A DNA stretch of 27,362 nucleotides. Source: JBIOJM01 sp044450785 (lineage in GTDB: Bacteria; Planctomycetota; Planctomycetia; Isosphaerales; Isosphaeraceae). Both the position numbers and the translations under genes were made by a program. Where the stretch lies: positions 1 through 27,362 of the forward strand of contig JBIOJM010000111.1 of assembly GCA_044450785.1 (NCBI GenBank), read 5' to 3'. Below, piece by piece: positions 10,301 to 17,873 of the stretch (position 1 is its first letter; each line of letters starts with the position of its first letter). The notes under the pieces are model-generated. The model saw only the letters and a program-made list of their open reading frames with translations, searched no databases and was not told the origin of the DNA.

Positions 10301-10714
10301 GGCACGATTGGCCGTTGTGTCCGCGGGGTTGACCGGCACCAGGCCGTAGACCAGCTTGTAGAGCTCTGCCTGGATCCACTGGAACAGCCAGGGAACGTCG
10401 ACCCAGGGGCTCCCCTTCTCGGTGTACGAGAAAACGTCGGTCATGACGGGCGCCGATTGGGCGGCGATCAGTTCTCCGGTCTTGAGATCAACCCAGAGGT
10501 GCGAGTCGCTCAGGTAATTGCATGAGACCATGAGAGCCAAGATGAGAGCCGCCCATTTGACATAAACGTCGTAGTAGGCGTTCATTTCGAAAGCGCGCTC
10601 CGGCGTCCAGGGCGCGGGCGGAGGCTCGGCATCCGGTTCTGTGGCCGTGTCGGTGGCGGTGGCGGTCAAAGGGTCATTCTCTGGAACAGGTTGTGATATT
10701 TCGGGTTCGGTCAT
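7340..10714 (-). CDS. Large multi-pass membrane protein with C-terminal TPR-like half
   Basis: The protein is about 1124 residues. It starts with a Pro/Glu/Thr-rich cytoplasmic tail (1-45). About ten hydrophobic helices follow in residues 45-490, for example 'WAALILALMVSC', 'IAVGALVALAALIRLATGWLLF', 'WLLIPIFLLWANI' and 'FIILACCAGVCLVNP'. Next is a soluble region of about 600 residues with helical repeats, including 'YCNTGQPDKALELLAVGA' and 'CQLEAGTPDEAAVHFTQALTLAP', which look like tetratricopeptide units. It ends in a Pro/Ala/Lys tail. The layout recalls polytopic glycosyltransferase or O-antigen-ligase-like proteins fused to TPRs, but no catalytic motif is recognised. ATG 10714 is preferred; TTG at 10750 would add 12 residues. 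It is divergent from a glycosyltransferase operon, so a role in envelope glycan handling is possible but inferred. Confidence 0.8.
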   Translation of the reverse strand: MTEPEISQPVPENDPLTATATDTATEPDAEPPPAPWTPERAFEMNAYYDVYVKWAALILALMVSCNYLSDSHLWVDLKTGELIAAQSAPVMTDVFSYTEKGSPWVDVPWLFQWIQAELYKLVYGLVPVNPADTTANRASAENIAVGALVALAALIRLATGWLLFQIRHRGPGVWWSAICVTLALGVTFQPGYGLTMGGMARPAFAAPSTWGLFFLAFEVWLLFRAFSAGKGGALWLLIPIFLLWANIDESFLTGLVVLAAAAAGRWLDRSRTAGLPAHDGKSAKGDASSDAEIEAEPRPAGAGAAFIILACCAGVCLVNPFTYRAYLAALSPYTHWFQPAGTITTNDQLSFFVNSEIRQRLGEDWYKLPAYFLAVVALGVGSFLLNVRRFSWSRFLMFAVMSVLWGLLMHLYPAFAVVFAAVVAPNGQEWYHDRFGTEGRLGWRWSLWSTGGRLVTLTLIFLAMSLDITGWGNTQPETQFGLGFKQDDFDLEAAEFLGSHNEIQGNIFNTSPRQGDVLIWKAAPKRKTYLDSRPRLFPPELLAQWHKTRKALSDDDIAAWKPLLDKYEISVVMIETVGAPLTYRRLMKSPNWVPFYDDGRIVMFGRADAPKSDLAFFEANRLDPDLRAFRTTHPVVGAERPPNPTSWIDDIFQTKTFARLQSRTESARRWLVGPAPDAPLRRDEAQAIPEPSRCLLAIQDARTALARSPDDWVAYRLLKDAYRFLMVQEAAMLEGIPIVPDNLDRIRSVAPRLEHLMNRYQQRVTSLNYAILTTPSPKNRPARVELFGLNLELFQLYVAGNARDLARERLKLALEASEPGDIAPEMRIQLQKQLDQMTQESKQLEDKLQDVSLEQSAGPIEQAGFALSQGGIGTAITLLADAERNSISPAVVKPRLIDLYCNTGQPDKALELLAVGAIDDPNLGTEPGAGALRQGRVYFLLGNYFSASTLWQDRAIPRVRSDRSNRVLLAAGILTRGEASQSTNDFLSLPASLTQQASWEYDLAMCQLEAGTPDEAAVHFTQALTLAPDLHVRAIAEYYLKKIGKPVPPLPKRELGTAKPDASPAKGPLDPGTHLPVPTERPVLPVPSGTPSAAPSPAGARSAEPPKTPARPPSGTREPAPKKS

Positions 10715-10788
10715 CGGTGTCAGTCGTGTAGAATCGATTGGATGAGTCAAAGAGCCGGGAATTTCCCCGCGCCGCGCGGGTCAGCTTC

Positions 10789-10818
10789 ATGCTAGGGGCC
10801 GGCGAGCGAACTGGTCAA
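10789..10818 (-). promoter_or_regulatory. Candidate promoter for the membrane-TPR gene
   Basis: Read on the reverse strand, TTGACC (10818-10813) is followed after 18 bp by TAGCAT (10794-10789), a fair sigma-70-type pair. It would start transcription near 10782, about 70 nt before the ATG at 10714. It sits in the 214-bp divergent gap with the forward promoter at 10862-10889. Confidence 0.33.
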
Positions 10819-10861
10819 GGGGGCGCCGGGAAAGGTTCCGGGTGCCGGCTTGACCGTCTCG

Positions 10862-10889
10862 TTGACTTTCGGTTGGTTCGACTTAAAAT
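10862..10889 (+). promoter_or_regulatory. Candidate sigma-70 promoter for the glycosyltransferase operon
   Basis: TTGACT (10862-10867), a 16-bp spacer and TAAAAT (10884-10889) make one of the two best -35/-10 matches in the window. The AT-rich -10 stands out in a GC-rich background. It lies about 75 bp before the glycosyltransferase ATG at 10965. Confidence 0.5.
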
Positions 10890-10964
10890 GCGGTCGTCTC
10901 GTCCGGCCTTCGCTTTCGATCGCGTGGATCGCCCGCAACCTCCCTCGAGAGCACCATCCTGCCC

Positions 10965-11684
10965 ATGCGCCTGCTGACCGCACTCCCGGTATACAACGAA
11001 GAACCGAGCCTGGTGAGCGTGGTCACCGAAGTGTTGAAGCACGCCGGCACTGTTCTGGTCGTGGACGATGGCTCGACGGACGCCACTCCGTTGCTGCTCT
11101 CGGACTTTCGGACGGTGCGGACCATCCGTCATCCTCGCAACCTGGGTTACGGGGCAAGTTTGCGCACGGCATTCCAGGCCACGATCGATGGAGGTTTCGA
11201 CGGACTCGTGACACTCGACTGCGACGGCCAGCATGAGCCCTCGCGAATCCCCGAGCTGGCGTCGCGGCTCCAGGACGCCGACATCGTTTCGGGAAGCCGC
11301 TACCTGCGTGTCTTTGATCCCGGCCAGCGGCCTCCCGAAGAGCGCCGGCGGATCAATGTGGAAGTGACGCGCTGGCTCAACGAGTGCCTGGGGATGAGCT
11401 TGACGGATGCGTTCTGCGGCTTCAAGGCGTATCGGACCGCCGCGCTCAAACAATTGGACATCACCGAAGACGGCTATGCGATGCCCCTGGAGGTGTGGGT
11501 CCAGGCCGTCGCTCGGGGGATGAGGATCGTGGAGGTACCCGTCCCGCTGATCTATCTGGACGAGTCGAGGGCTTTCGGCGGTGCGCTGGACGACGGCGAG
11601 TACCGGCTCAAGCATTATCGCCGGGTCTTCGAGCGCGCCCTCGAGAGTGCCGCTTTGCTTACAGCGGAAGGGTGTTTGGGATGA
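10965..11684 (+). CDS. Family 2 glycosyltransferase (dolichol-phosphate mannosyltransferase-like)
   Basis: The protein is 239 residues with a GT-A fold. It shows the start strand 'LLTALPVYNEE' (residues 3-13), the nucleotide-binding 'VLVVDDGSTD' (about 29-38), the DxD-type 'TLDCDGQHEP' (about 83-92) and the acceptor-region 'DAFCGFKAYR'. Such enzymes move a sugar from a nucleotide or polyprenyl donor onto a lipid or glycan. There is no C-terminal membrane helix, so it probably works at the inner face of the membrane. Its stop TGA (11682-11684) overlaps the ATG (11681) of the next gene, which indicates translational coupling. Sugar and acceptor cannot be assigned. Confidence 0.88.
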   Translation: MRLLTALPVYNEEPSLVSVVTEVLKHAGTVLVVDDGSTDATPLLLSDFRTVRTIRHPRNLGYGASLRTAFQATIDGGFDGLVTLDCDGQHEPSRIPELASRLQDADIVSGSRYLRVFDPGQRPPEERRRINVEVTRWLNECLGMSLTDAFCGFKAYRTAALKQLDITEDGYAMPLEVWVQAVARGMRIVEVPVPLIYLDESRAFGGALDDGEYRLKHYRRVFERALESAALLTAEGCLG

Positions 11685-13357
11685 CGGCGCGGCTGGTGCG
11701 GGCGCCGGCGAACGACGGCGGCTTGCTGGTGGAACCTGCCCCCGGCGCGGTCGCCGCTCAGATCGAGGCCAATGCCCAGAGCCTGACCGGATGGGATCAC
11801 GATTTTCAGGGAAAGCGGGCTGGCCTGCTGCGCGCCCAGGTGCGCCGCGAAGTCGTCACAGCGGCGCGGGGCTTCCTGACGCGCCACGGGCTCTCCGGGT
11901 CGTCCGTCGACATCGATGCTTTGAGCGGAACGGCACGTCCACTGGTCGTGACGGGCCATCAACCGGAGCTGTTTCACCCCGGTGTGTGGATCAAGAACTT
12001 CGCCGTCGGCGCGATCGCCGGCGTGCATCGAGGGGTCGGCCTCAACCTGATCGTCGACCACGACATTCCCAAGTCGTCGTCGATCCAGGTGCCCGTCGTC
12101 GACGGGGGGGGCGTCCGCCTCATTCGAGTGGAGTTCGACCAGTCGTGGGGCGACGTGCCGTTCGAGGACCTGGCCGTCCAGGAGGAAGGGCTGTTTTCCA
12201 CGTTCGCCGACCGGGTGAGGCAGGCCGCGGGCGAGGCCGTCGCCGGCTCTTTGCTCGACGACTTCTGGCCGCGCGTGCTCGGTCGGCGGGGCGAGACCCG
12301 CACAGCCGGCTTGCGGTTCTCGCTGGCGCGGCGCGAGCTCGAGGCGACCTGGGGCGTTTCCAATCTCGAGGTTCCGCTGAGCGCGGTTTGCCAGACCGAC
12401 GGATTCCTCTGGTTCGTATCCCACCTCCTGGCCCAGCTCCCGAGGTATCACCAGGTTCATAACAGCGCCCTGTTCGAGTATCGCGCAGCTCATCGGATCA
12501 GAAGCAGAAACCATCCGGTCGCCGGGCTGGAACGGCAAGGGGAATGGCTCGAGGCCCCGTTCTGGGTTTGGCGCAAGGGGCAACCGAGGCGCAAGGGACT
12601 GCTGGCCCGGCAACGGAGACGGGTGATGGATCTCCGGATCGCCGGCGAGGACGAGGTCTTGGTCGAGCTGCCGCTTGCGGCGGATCGCGAGGCTTGCTGT
12701 GCCGTCGAGCGGCTCCGCGAGCTGGCGGCACGATCGATCCGGCTGCGCACGAGGGCCCTGACGACGACCATGTTCAGCCGTTTCTTGCTCGGCGATCTCT
12801 TCATCCATGGAATCGGGGGCGCCAAGTACGACGAGCTTGGCGACGAGATCGCCCGCCGTTATTTCGGGATCGAACCACCCGGTTTCCTCACCGTCTCGCT
12901 CACGCTCTGGCTCGATTTGCCCCGTGATCCGGAGACACCAGGCGAGCTGAACGGCATCGAGCGTCGATTGCGCGACCTGCGATTCAACCCGGACCGTTAT
13001 TTGTCTGAACCATACTCCGAGGAAATACGTAGTTTAATCAGGAGAAAAGAAGACGCGGTCTCCGCGCCCATCGGCACGCGACGGGAGCGTCGGGCGAGAT
13101 GCCTGGCCATCCGGGCGTGTAATGCGGCCTTGCAGCCCTGGGTTCGCGAGGTGTACGCCCATCTCCTGGCGCTGCGATCGAGGGTGCGCCGGCGCGTGCG
13201 GTCCGACCGGGCGGCGCGGAATCGCGAGTTCGCATACGTGCTCCACGGGGCGGATCGGTTAAAGCATCGCATGGTGGGAGCCGTGCAGGCGGCGTGGCCC
13301 GGAGCCGAACCGGGCTCGTCCGGGACGATTTTCCGCCCGCCCGGTGAACCGACATGA
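11681..13357 (+). CDS. Conserved protein, possibly BshC-like (bacillithiol-synthase fold)
   Basis: The protein is 558 residues and of uncertain function. The segment 'VVTGHQPELFHPGVWIKNFA' (about residues 88-107) recalls the 'TGQQ-G-LF-GP' motif of BshC, the ligase that adds cysteine in bacillithiol synthesis. 'DLFIHGIGGAKYDELGDEI' (about 370-388) recalls the later glycine-rich part of that fold. Lengths are similar (BshC about 540), but a true BshC would keep the TGQQ glutamines and a longer coiled-coil C-terminus, so this is only a distant suggestion. The start is the ATG overlapping the upstream stop; the frame is open back to 11384 inside the glycosyltransferase gene, but nothing there resembles protein. 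It is coupled to the glycosyltransferase, and BshA in the bacillithiol pathway is also a glycosyltransferase, although of a different family (GT4). Confidence 0.7.
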   Translation: MTARLVRAPANDGGLLVEPAPGAVAAQIEANAQSLTGWDHDFQGKRAGLLRAQVRREVVTAARGFLTRHGLSGSSVDIDALSGTARPLVVTGHQPELFHPGVWIKNFAVGAIAGVHRGVGLNLIVDHDIPKSSSIQVPVVDGGGVRLIRVEFDQSWGDVPFEDLAVQEEGLFSTFADRVRQAAGEAVAGSLLDDFWPRVLGRRGETRTAGLRFSLARRELEATWGVSNLEVPLSAVCQTDGFLWFVSHLLAQLPRYHQVHNSALFEYRAAHRIRSRNHPVAGLERQGEWLEAPFWVWRKGQPRRKGLLARQRRRVMDLRIAGEDEVLVELPLAADREACCAVERLRELAARSIRLRTRALTTTMFSRFLLGDLFIHGIGGAKYDELGDEIARRYFGIEPPGFLTVSLTLWLDLPRDPETPGELNGIERRLRDLRFNPDRYLSEPYSEEIRSLIRRKEDAVSAPIGTRRERRARCLAIRACNAALQPWVREVYAHLLALRSRVRRRVRSDRAARNREFAYVLHGADRLKHRMVGAVQAAWPGAEPGSSGTIFRPPGEPT

Positions 13358-13468
13358 GCCTGGTCCGGGCGTTTCCGGGTCAGACCGACCGAAAAGCCGG
13401 CGTCCTTGATCCAAAAATCGGGCCGGTTGCTGTCTAATTTGAGGCATATCAGGGAGAGACCCCTTACA

Positions 13469-14833
13469 ATGAGAACAAAACGTGGTGTGATGGCACGCGT
13501 CGAAACTCCGCGGACCTCCCCGGACAGCCGCGTTCCGTATCAAGTTTCCATAATGGTCCACCCGATGAAAGCCCCCGCGCCGGGAAATCGCCTGCCATAT
13601 CGCCGCGGTTCGGTCGAGTACTGCCTCGGCACCGAAGCCGATCATGAAGCGGTCTACCAGACCTTGCTCCACGTGTTTCACGGTCCGGACCGTGAATCGT
13701 TCCTGGGCGCGCTCAGCGACCCGGTGTATCGACCCGATCAACGGATCCTTGCCAAGGTGAACGGCCGCATCGTCAGCCACCTCCATCTCACTGAACGGAT
13801 GATTCGATACGGATCGGTGACGATCCCCGTCAATGGAGTGATGTGGGTGGGGACTCTGCCCGAATTCCGCGGGATGGGGTTTGCTCAAAACCTGATGCGG
13901 CTGGCGAGCGAGCGGGGCCGAGAGACCGGCGTCGCGGTCCAGGTCCTGACGACCGGCATGCCCCAATTCTACCGGCCGCTGGGCTGGGGCGTATGCGGCC
14001 GTCAGACGTTTGCTCAAACCATGAGTCGAAACTTGCCGTCGGTGAGCGATGGCGTGATCGAGGGTCGCGGGGCTTTCTGGCACGTGCGCCCCTGGCGGCA
14101 GGTCGAGCTCGGTGACCTGATGACGCTTTACGAGCTCCAGTACGCCCGCTCGACCGGCACGATCGTCCGCTCCGAGGAATACTGGCGCTGGATGATCGGA
14201 CGCAAGTATGCCCACGTGATCTGGGTCGCATGCCACGGCGAAGCCGTCAAGGGGTATGCGTTCATCAAGGACCACAAGATCCTGGAGATCGCCTACGACC
14301 CCGCTCATCCCCAGGCCCTCCAGGCCCTTTTAGGCCGCGTCCGGGCCGAGGCCCTCGAACGAGCCTATCCCGAGGTGATCGTTCACGCCCCCACCAACCA
14401 TCCCGTCATCGACGCGGTTCGTGAGGCAGCGGGCCGGATCGTCGAGCAGGATGCACAGGAGGGGACGGTCTCGATGTACCATATCGCCGACCTTGGACGG
14501 TTTCTGAAGTGCATCGTTCCGGAACTGGCCCGCCGCGCCTCGGACGCGGGATGTCCGCTTCCGCTCGAGCTGGGGATCTGCCTGGACGATCAGCGCTGGC
14601 TGATCCATATCCACGGCAAGCATTCGCACGTCGAACCGGAGAAGCTGAGCAGACGGCACTTGACACTGACTGCATCGGCCCTGGTCCGTCTGTTGATGGG
14701 CCACACGGGGCTGGACGCGGCGTCCAACGAAGAAGGATTCATCGCATCGACCAGCACCGCCCTTGACGCCGCACGGATCCTCTTCCCTCCGGAATCGATC
14801 TGGCGAAGTCCTCTCGATAGCGCGACCGCGTGA
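13469..14833 (+). CDS. Eis-like GNAT N-acetyltransferase with C-terminal SCP2-like domain
   Basis: The protein is about 454 residues. The first half is a GNAT domain with the acetyl-CoA loop 'VGTLPEFRGMGFAQNLM', followed by 'VLTTGMPQFYRPLGWGVCGRQ'. The middle is a second GNAT-like fold ('GYAFIKDHKILEIAYD'). The last 100 residues have the sterol-carrier-type layout of the Eis family, with 'LTASALVRLLMGHTGLD'. Eis-type enzymes acetylate amines, including aminoglycosides and protein lysines, in the cytoplasm; the substrate here is unknown. The start at 13469 is chosen for the AGGGAGAG at 13451-13458, about 10 nt upstream. ATG 13406 and 13553 are alternatives, and the GNAT domain proper starts after 13590. 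It follows the BshC-like gene by 111 bp and may be in the same transcript. Confidence 0.8.
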   Translation: MRTKRGVMARVETPRTSPDSRVPYQVSIMVHPMKAPAPGNRLPYRRGSVEYCLGTEADHEAVYQTLLHVFHGPDRESFLGALSDPVYRPDQRILAKVNGRIVSHLHLTERMIRYGSVTIPVNGVMWVGTLPEFRGMGFAQNLMRLASERGRETGVAVQVLTTGMPQFYRPLGWGVCGRQTFAQTMSRNLPSVSDGVIEGRGAFWHVRPWRQVELGDLMTLYELQYARSTGTIVRSEEYWRWMIGRKYAHVIWVACHGEAVKGYAFIKDHKILEIAYDPAHPQALQALLGRVRAEALERAYPEVIVHAPTNHPVIDAVREAAGRIVEQDAQEGTVSMYHIADLGRFLKCIVPELARRASDAGCPLPLELGICLDDQRWLIHIHGKHSHVEPEKLSRRHLTLTASALVRLLMGHTGLDAASNEEGFIASTSTALDAARILFPPESIWRSPLDSATA

Positions 14834-14853
14834 GCAAAGGGGCGGAACTCTGT

Positions 14854-14977
14854 AGTTTTCAGTTTTCAGTTTTCAGTAAAGACGGGGAACTGTCTTCACT
14901 GGGCGCCGACTTCTGGCCACCGAAAACTGAACACTGAACACTGAAAACTGAAAACTGAAAACTGAAAACTGAAAACT
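14854..14977. repeat. Opposed heptamer arrays: (AGTTTTC)x3 and (GAAAACT)x8
   Basis: Three exact AGTTTTC units fill 14854-14874. After 47 bp, eight 7-bp units fill 14922-14977: GAAAACT, two GAACACT, then five GAAAACT. The two arrays are reverse complements, so transcripts from either strand could fold into a long AT-rich hairpin. They lie between the convergent ends of the acetyltransferase and the zinc-ribbon membrane gene, where they could end transcription both ways. A reverse frame reading FQFSVFSFQFS through them is an artefact of the period. Confidence 0.9.
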
Positions 14978-14991
14978 TCGCTCTGCACGCT

Positions 14992-16002
14992 TCACGCGCC
15001 TCGGTCGAGCTGGGAATGAATGTACTTCTTGACCGGCGGCGAGATCAGGTAGAGCGACAGGAGCGCGTAGATGAGGATCAGGGCGATGCCGAGCGAGATC
15101 CTCGAGGTGTCGATCCGGTCCTCCAAGGGTTTGATCCGGATGTTTGAGTCGTCCGGGTCTTCGGGCTTGACGATGGAGGTGAACTTGTCTGGGGCCTCGA
15201 AGTTGGCCTGGACGATCGGCAGGGCGATCAACGTCATCACGTCGACCATGACGCCCACTGAGAGAGCCACGATCAGCAGTCTCGCCGTTTTGCCCCTGAT
15301 GAACTGGACGGAAGCATAGATACCGAAGACGGCAACCAAGGCCAGGCAGAGCCAGCCTGAATGTTCCAGGCTGGATTCGCCGCGGGACGCTCCTCTGATG
15401 GCCAAGGCCAGGAGGAGGAGGCTCGCGGCGATGCAGAGGCCACCGACCGTCGCGACATGGATCGGCGGTCCTTGGGAGGGAGGCCTGGGCGGGGGAGCGA
15501 GGTCGTCTTCGAGACCGACGCGCAGGCCGGTCTCCTGGTCGGTGCCGCAGGTGACGCAGATTGACATTCCCTGGGGAACGACGCCGCCGCAATGGACACA
15601 GCGACGCGCCCTTGCTCTCGCTTCGGCGGCCGTGATCTTTCGATGGGAAGGGCCGGGATCAGAGAAGAGCGCGGCCGCATCCGCGACACCCGGGCTCGGA
15701 ACCGCTTGACCCTGCTCGGCCTCCCGTCCGCTCACGAGCGGCAGGTCGAACGTCTCGCGGAGGTCCCCTTCCGGGAGGAGGGTCGGGAGCGCCTCGCCAC
15801 TGCCGGGCCGGCTCGTGAGATCGAACGCCGACATCGACGTGGCATTGTCCATCCCGGGCATCGTTGAAGCGGAGGCTGCCTCCGCGTCCGAGATGACGAA
15901 CCGGGTCGAGCACCTCGGGCACTTCAAACGTTTGCCCCCCTTCGCCCCAGGGGGCAGGTTCAAGACGATGCCGCAGTGTTTGCACTGAATGGTCTGTGGC
16001 AT
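14992..16002 (-). CDS. Zinc-ribbon membrane protein, planctomycete type
   Basis: The protein is 336 residues. An N-terminal zinc ribbon (CKHC at 7-10, CPRC at about 28-31, MJ0042-like) is followed by a low-complexity linker. A second ribbon pair (CVHCG and CVTCG, about 137-155) comes next. Four hydrophobic helices complete it: 'VGGLCIAASLLLLALAI', 'GWLCLALVAVFGIYASV', 'LLIVALSVGVMVDVMTLIALPI' and 'ISLGIALILIYALLSLYLI'. Both ribbons should lie in the cytoplasm. Function is unknown; similar ribbon-plus-helices proteins are frequent in planctomycetes. The start MPQTIQCKHC is well placed. It is divergent from the oxidoreductase gene across 317 bp and convergent with the acetyltransferase. Confidence 0.82.
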   Translation of the reverse strand: MPQTIQCKHCGIVLNLPPGAKGGKRLKCPRCSTRFVISDAEAASASTMPGMDNATSMSAFDLTSRPGSGEALPTLLPEGDLRETFDLPLVSGREAEQGQAVPSPGVADAAALFSDPGPSHRKITAAEARARARRCVHCGGVVPQGMSICVTCGTDQETGLRVGLEDDLAPPPRPPSQGPPIHVATVGGLCIAASLLLLALAIRGASRGESSLEHSGWLCLALVAVFGIYASVQFIRGKTARLLIVALSVGVMVDVMTLIALPIVQANFEAPDKFTSIVKPEDPDDSNIRIKPLEDRIDTSRISLGIALILIYALLSLYLISPPVKKYIHSQLDRGA

Positions 16003-16319
16003 GGGTCCTGATCGCGCGGATCTGCTCCGATGCGTGTTCCAGGGAGATTGAACTCATGCCGCTCGATCGCGGACGTCCACCGGTTGAGATACGATGGCCT
16101 CTCTTTCGATTCTGATAGACTTGGCGACTCGCTGTCAATGAAGAGATGGAGCAATCGCGCATCCGAATCGTTTCTCTCGAGGTCGCGGTGCACAGTGACA
16201 AGCGGACGCGGGTGCGTGCTCGAAGGCGAAGGCCCGGCGGCGTGTCCTTGACCAGGGGGGGCGTGCGAGGTTAACGTATTGATCGGGGTCTTGGTCCCAG
16301 GTCGCTGGAGTCTATTCCC
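16003..16319. other. Divergent intergenic region
   Basis: This 317-bp gap separates two divergent genes. No coding frame, strong promoter pair or large inverted repeat was seen. The only clear signal is GGAG at 16307-16310, the ribosome site of the downstream oxidoreductase. Promoters for both genes are expected here but could not be picked out. Confidence 0.4.
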
Positions 16320-17849
16320 ATGAGAGACAGTCGAAATGTGAGCCGTCGCGGATTCATGGAGACGGCGGGTGTCGCGACCGGTGCGATGATGGCCGCCGGG
16401 GCATTTCCGCATCCTGCCGTCGGCAGTGTGAAGGGGGCCAACGAGAAGATCAACATTGCAGTCCTCGGCCCTGGCGGACGAGCCCAGGAGCACCTTCGTA
16501 TCCTGCTGAAGATGAAGAACAAGGAACAGAAGCCGGTCGACATCATCGGCCTGTGCGACGTGTGGGATGGCGGGAAGTGGATGGAGGATGGCAAGGAGAC
16601 GGGCCGGGGGCTCTACTACTCCGCCCTTAAGTGCGGCCTCCAGTGGGAGGGCAAGGACAAGGAACGTGTCACCAAGGATTATCGCAAGATCCTTGATTGC
16701 AAAGACGTCGACGCCGTCCTGATTGCCACGCCCGACCACTGGCACGCCAAGATGTCGATCGACGCCATGGAGGCCGGCAAGGACGTCTACTGCGAAAAGC
16801 CGATGACGCACACGATCGACGAAGCCCGCCGGGTCACCGAGACGGCCAAGAAGACCAAGCAGGTCTTCACCGTGGGGGTGCAGTCGACCGCCGACCCGCG
16901 GTGGCGCATGGCCAACCAGATGATCACGGAGGGCAAGATCGGCCACGTCATGCAGGGGCAGACCAGCTACTACCGCAACAGTGACGGCGGCCAGTGGAGG
17001 TATTACCACCTTACCAAGGAAATGAGCCCGAAAACGATCGACTGGAAGATGTTCCTCGGGACCGACTTCGGCCTGGCGCCCGACCAGCCCTTCAACCGCG
17101 CCAGGTACGCTCAGTGGCGGTGTTACTGGGACTTCGGCGGCGGCATGTACACGGACCTGTTCGTCCATCAGCTCACGCACCTGATCCTGGCGATGGGGGT
17201 TCGGTTCCCGAACCGGGTGGTCGGGGCAGGGGGCTTGTACCTCGAGTACGACGGCCGTGACGTGCCCGACATGGCGACCGTGGTCGCCGACTACGACGAA
17301 GGCTGCCAGGTCCTGATCTCGGCGACCATGTGCAACGACGTGCAGCTTCCCGAGGTGATCCGCGGCCATACGGCGACGATGATGTTCGACGGACGGGCTG
17401 AAGAGGGCTTTCGCGTCGTTCAGCAGAAGCTCGAGGGGCGTCCGGCTCCTCCCGGCACCAATAAAGGCGAAGGGGGCGATCGGTTCAAGCCCGAGCAGCC
17501 GCGTGAGGACACCTACGCCCTCTGGGAGCACTTCCTCGCGTGCCTCCGTTCGCGAAACCCCGAGACGCTGTGCCCCGCCGAGCTCGGCTATGCGGCGATC
17601 ACGACGGTCAACTTGGGCGTGAAGTCCTACCGCGAGGGCAAGGCCTACTACTTCGACAGAGAGACCGGCACGGTCTCGGACGCCGACGAAAGCTGGGCCA
17701 AGAGGTGGGAGGCGGTCAGCCACAAGCGTGGCAAGCCGACCCACGTCATCGGCTGGAAGGCCGGTGATGAGGGCTCGCTTCTGCACTTGCCCGACTACCA
17801 GAAGCTGGAAGGCGACTGGATCGACGGCAAGGACCCTCATCAAGGATGA
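16320..17849 (+). CDS. Gfo/Idh/MocA oxidoreductase with twin-arginine signal
   Basis: The protein is 509 residues. The leader 'SRRGFMETAGVATGAMMAAG' (residues 8-27) has paired arginines and a hydrophobic core, as in Tat-exported proteins. An NAD(P)-binding Rossmann fold follows: 'INIAVLGPGGRA' at about 44-55, 'GLCDV', and the catalytic-lysine motif EKP near residue 160. A C-terminal GFO_IDH_MocA barrel contains 'GGMYTDLFVHQLTHL'. Members oxidise or reduce sugar-like substrates, or act in glycosidic-bond cleavage with tightly bound NAD. In planctomycetes many copies carry this leader. GGAG at 16307-16310 supports the ATG. The stop TGA (17847-17849) lies inside a 7-bp tandem repeat, so copy-number change would alter the C-terminus. 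Substrate unknown. Confidence 0.92.
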   Translation: MRDSRNVSRRGFMETAGVATGAMMAAGAFPHPAVGSVKGANEKINIAVLGPGGRAQEHLRILLKMKNKEQKPVDIIGLCDVWDGGKWMEDGKETGRGLYYSALKCGLQWEGKDKERVTKDYRKILDCKDVDAVLIATPDHWHAKMSIDAMEAGKDVYCEKPMTHTIDEARRVTETAKKTKQVFTVGVQSTADPRWRMANQMITEGKIGHVMQGQTSYYRNSDGGQWRYYHLTKEMSPKTIDWKMFLGTDFGLAPDQPFNRARYAQWRCYWDFGGGMYTDLFVHQLTHLILAMGVRFPNRVVGAGGLYLEYDGRDVPDMATVVADYDEGCQVLISATMCNDVQLPEVIRGHTATMMFDGRAEEGFRVVQQKLEGRPAPPGTNKGEGGDRFKPEQPREDTYALWEHFLACLRSRNPETLCPAELGYAAITTVNLGVKSYREGKAYYFDRETGTVSDADESWAKRWEAVSHKRGKPTHVIGWKAGDEGSLLHLPDYQKLEGDWIDGKDPHQG

Positions 17850-17862
17850 AGGATGAAGGATG
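17842..17862. repeat. Heptamer tandem repeat (AAGGATG)x3 over a stop codon
   Basis: Three exact AAGGATG units run across the end of the oxidoreductase gene and supply its TGA stop. Like the AGTTTTC array, the period is 7 bp, so gain or loss of one unit shifts frame beyond the stop but leaves the first stop in place. Confidence 0.8.
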
Positions 17863-17873
17863 AATGGGACTGG

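Noticed and set aside
14873..15592. Reverse frame ending in FQFSVFSFQFSVFS
   Set aside because: The peptide is just the 7-bp repeat read through three frames, and the rest is a shadow of the zinc-ribbon gene.
15960..17843. Reverse-strand open frame of 627 codons opposite the oxidoreductase
   Set aside because: Antisense shadow; the forward frame has a full Gfo/Idh/MocA pattern with a Shine-Dalgarno site.
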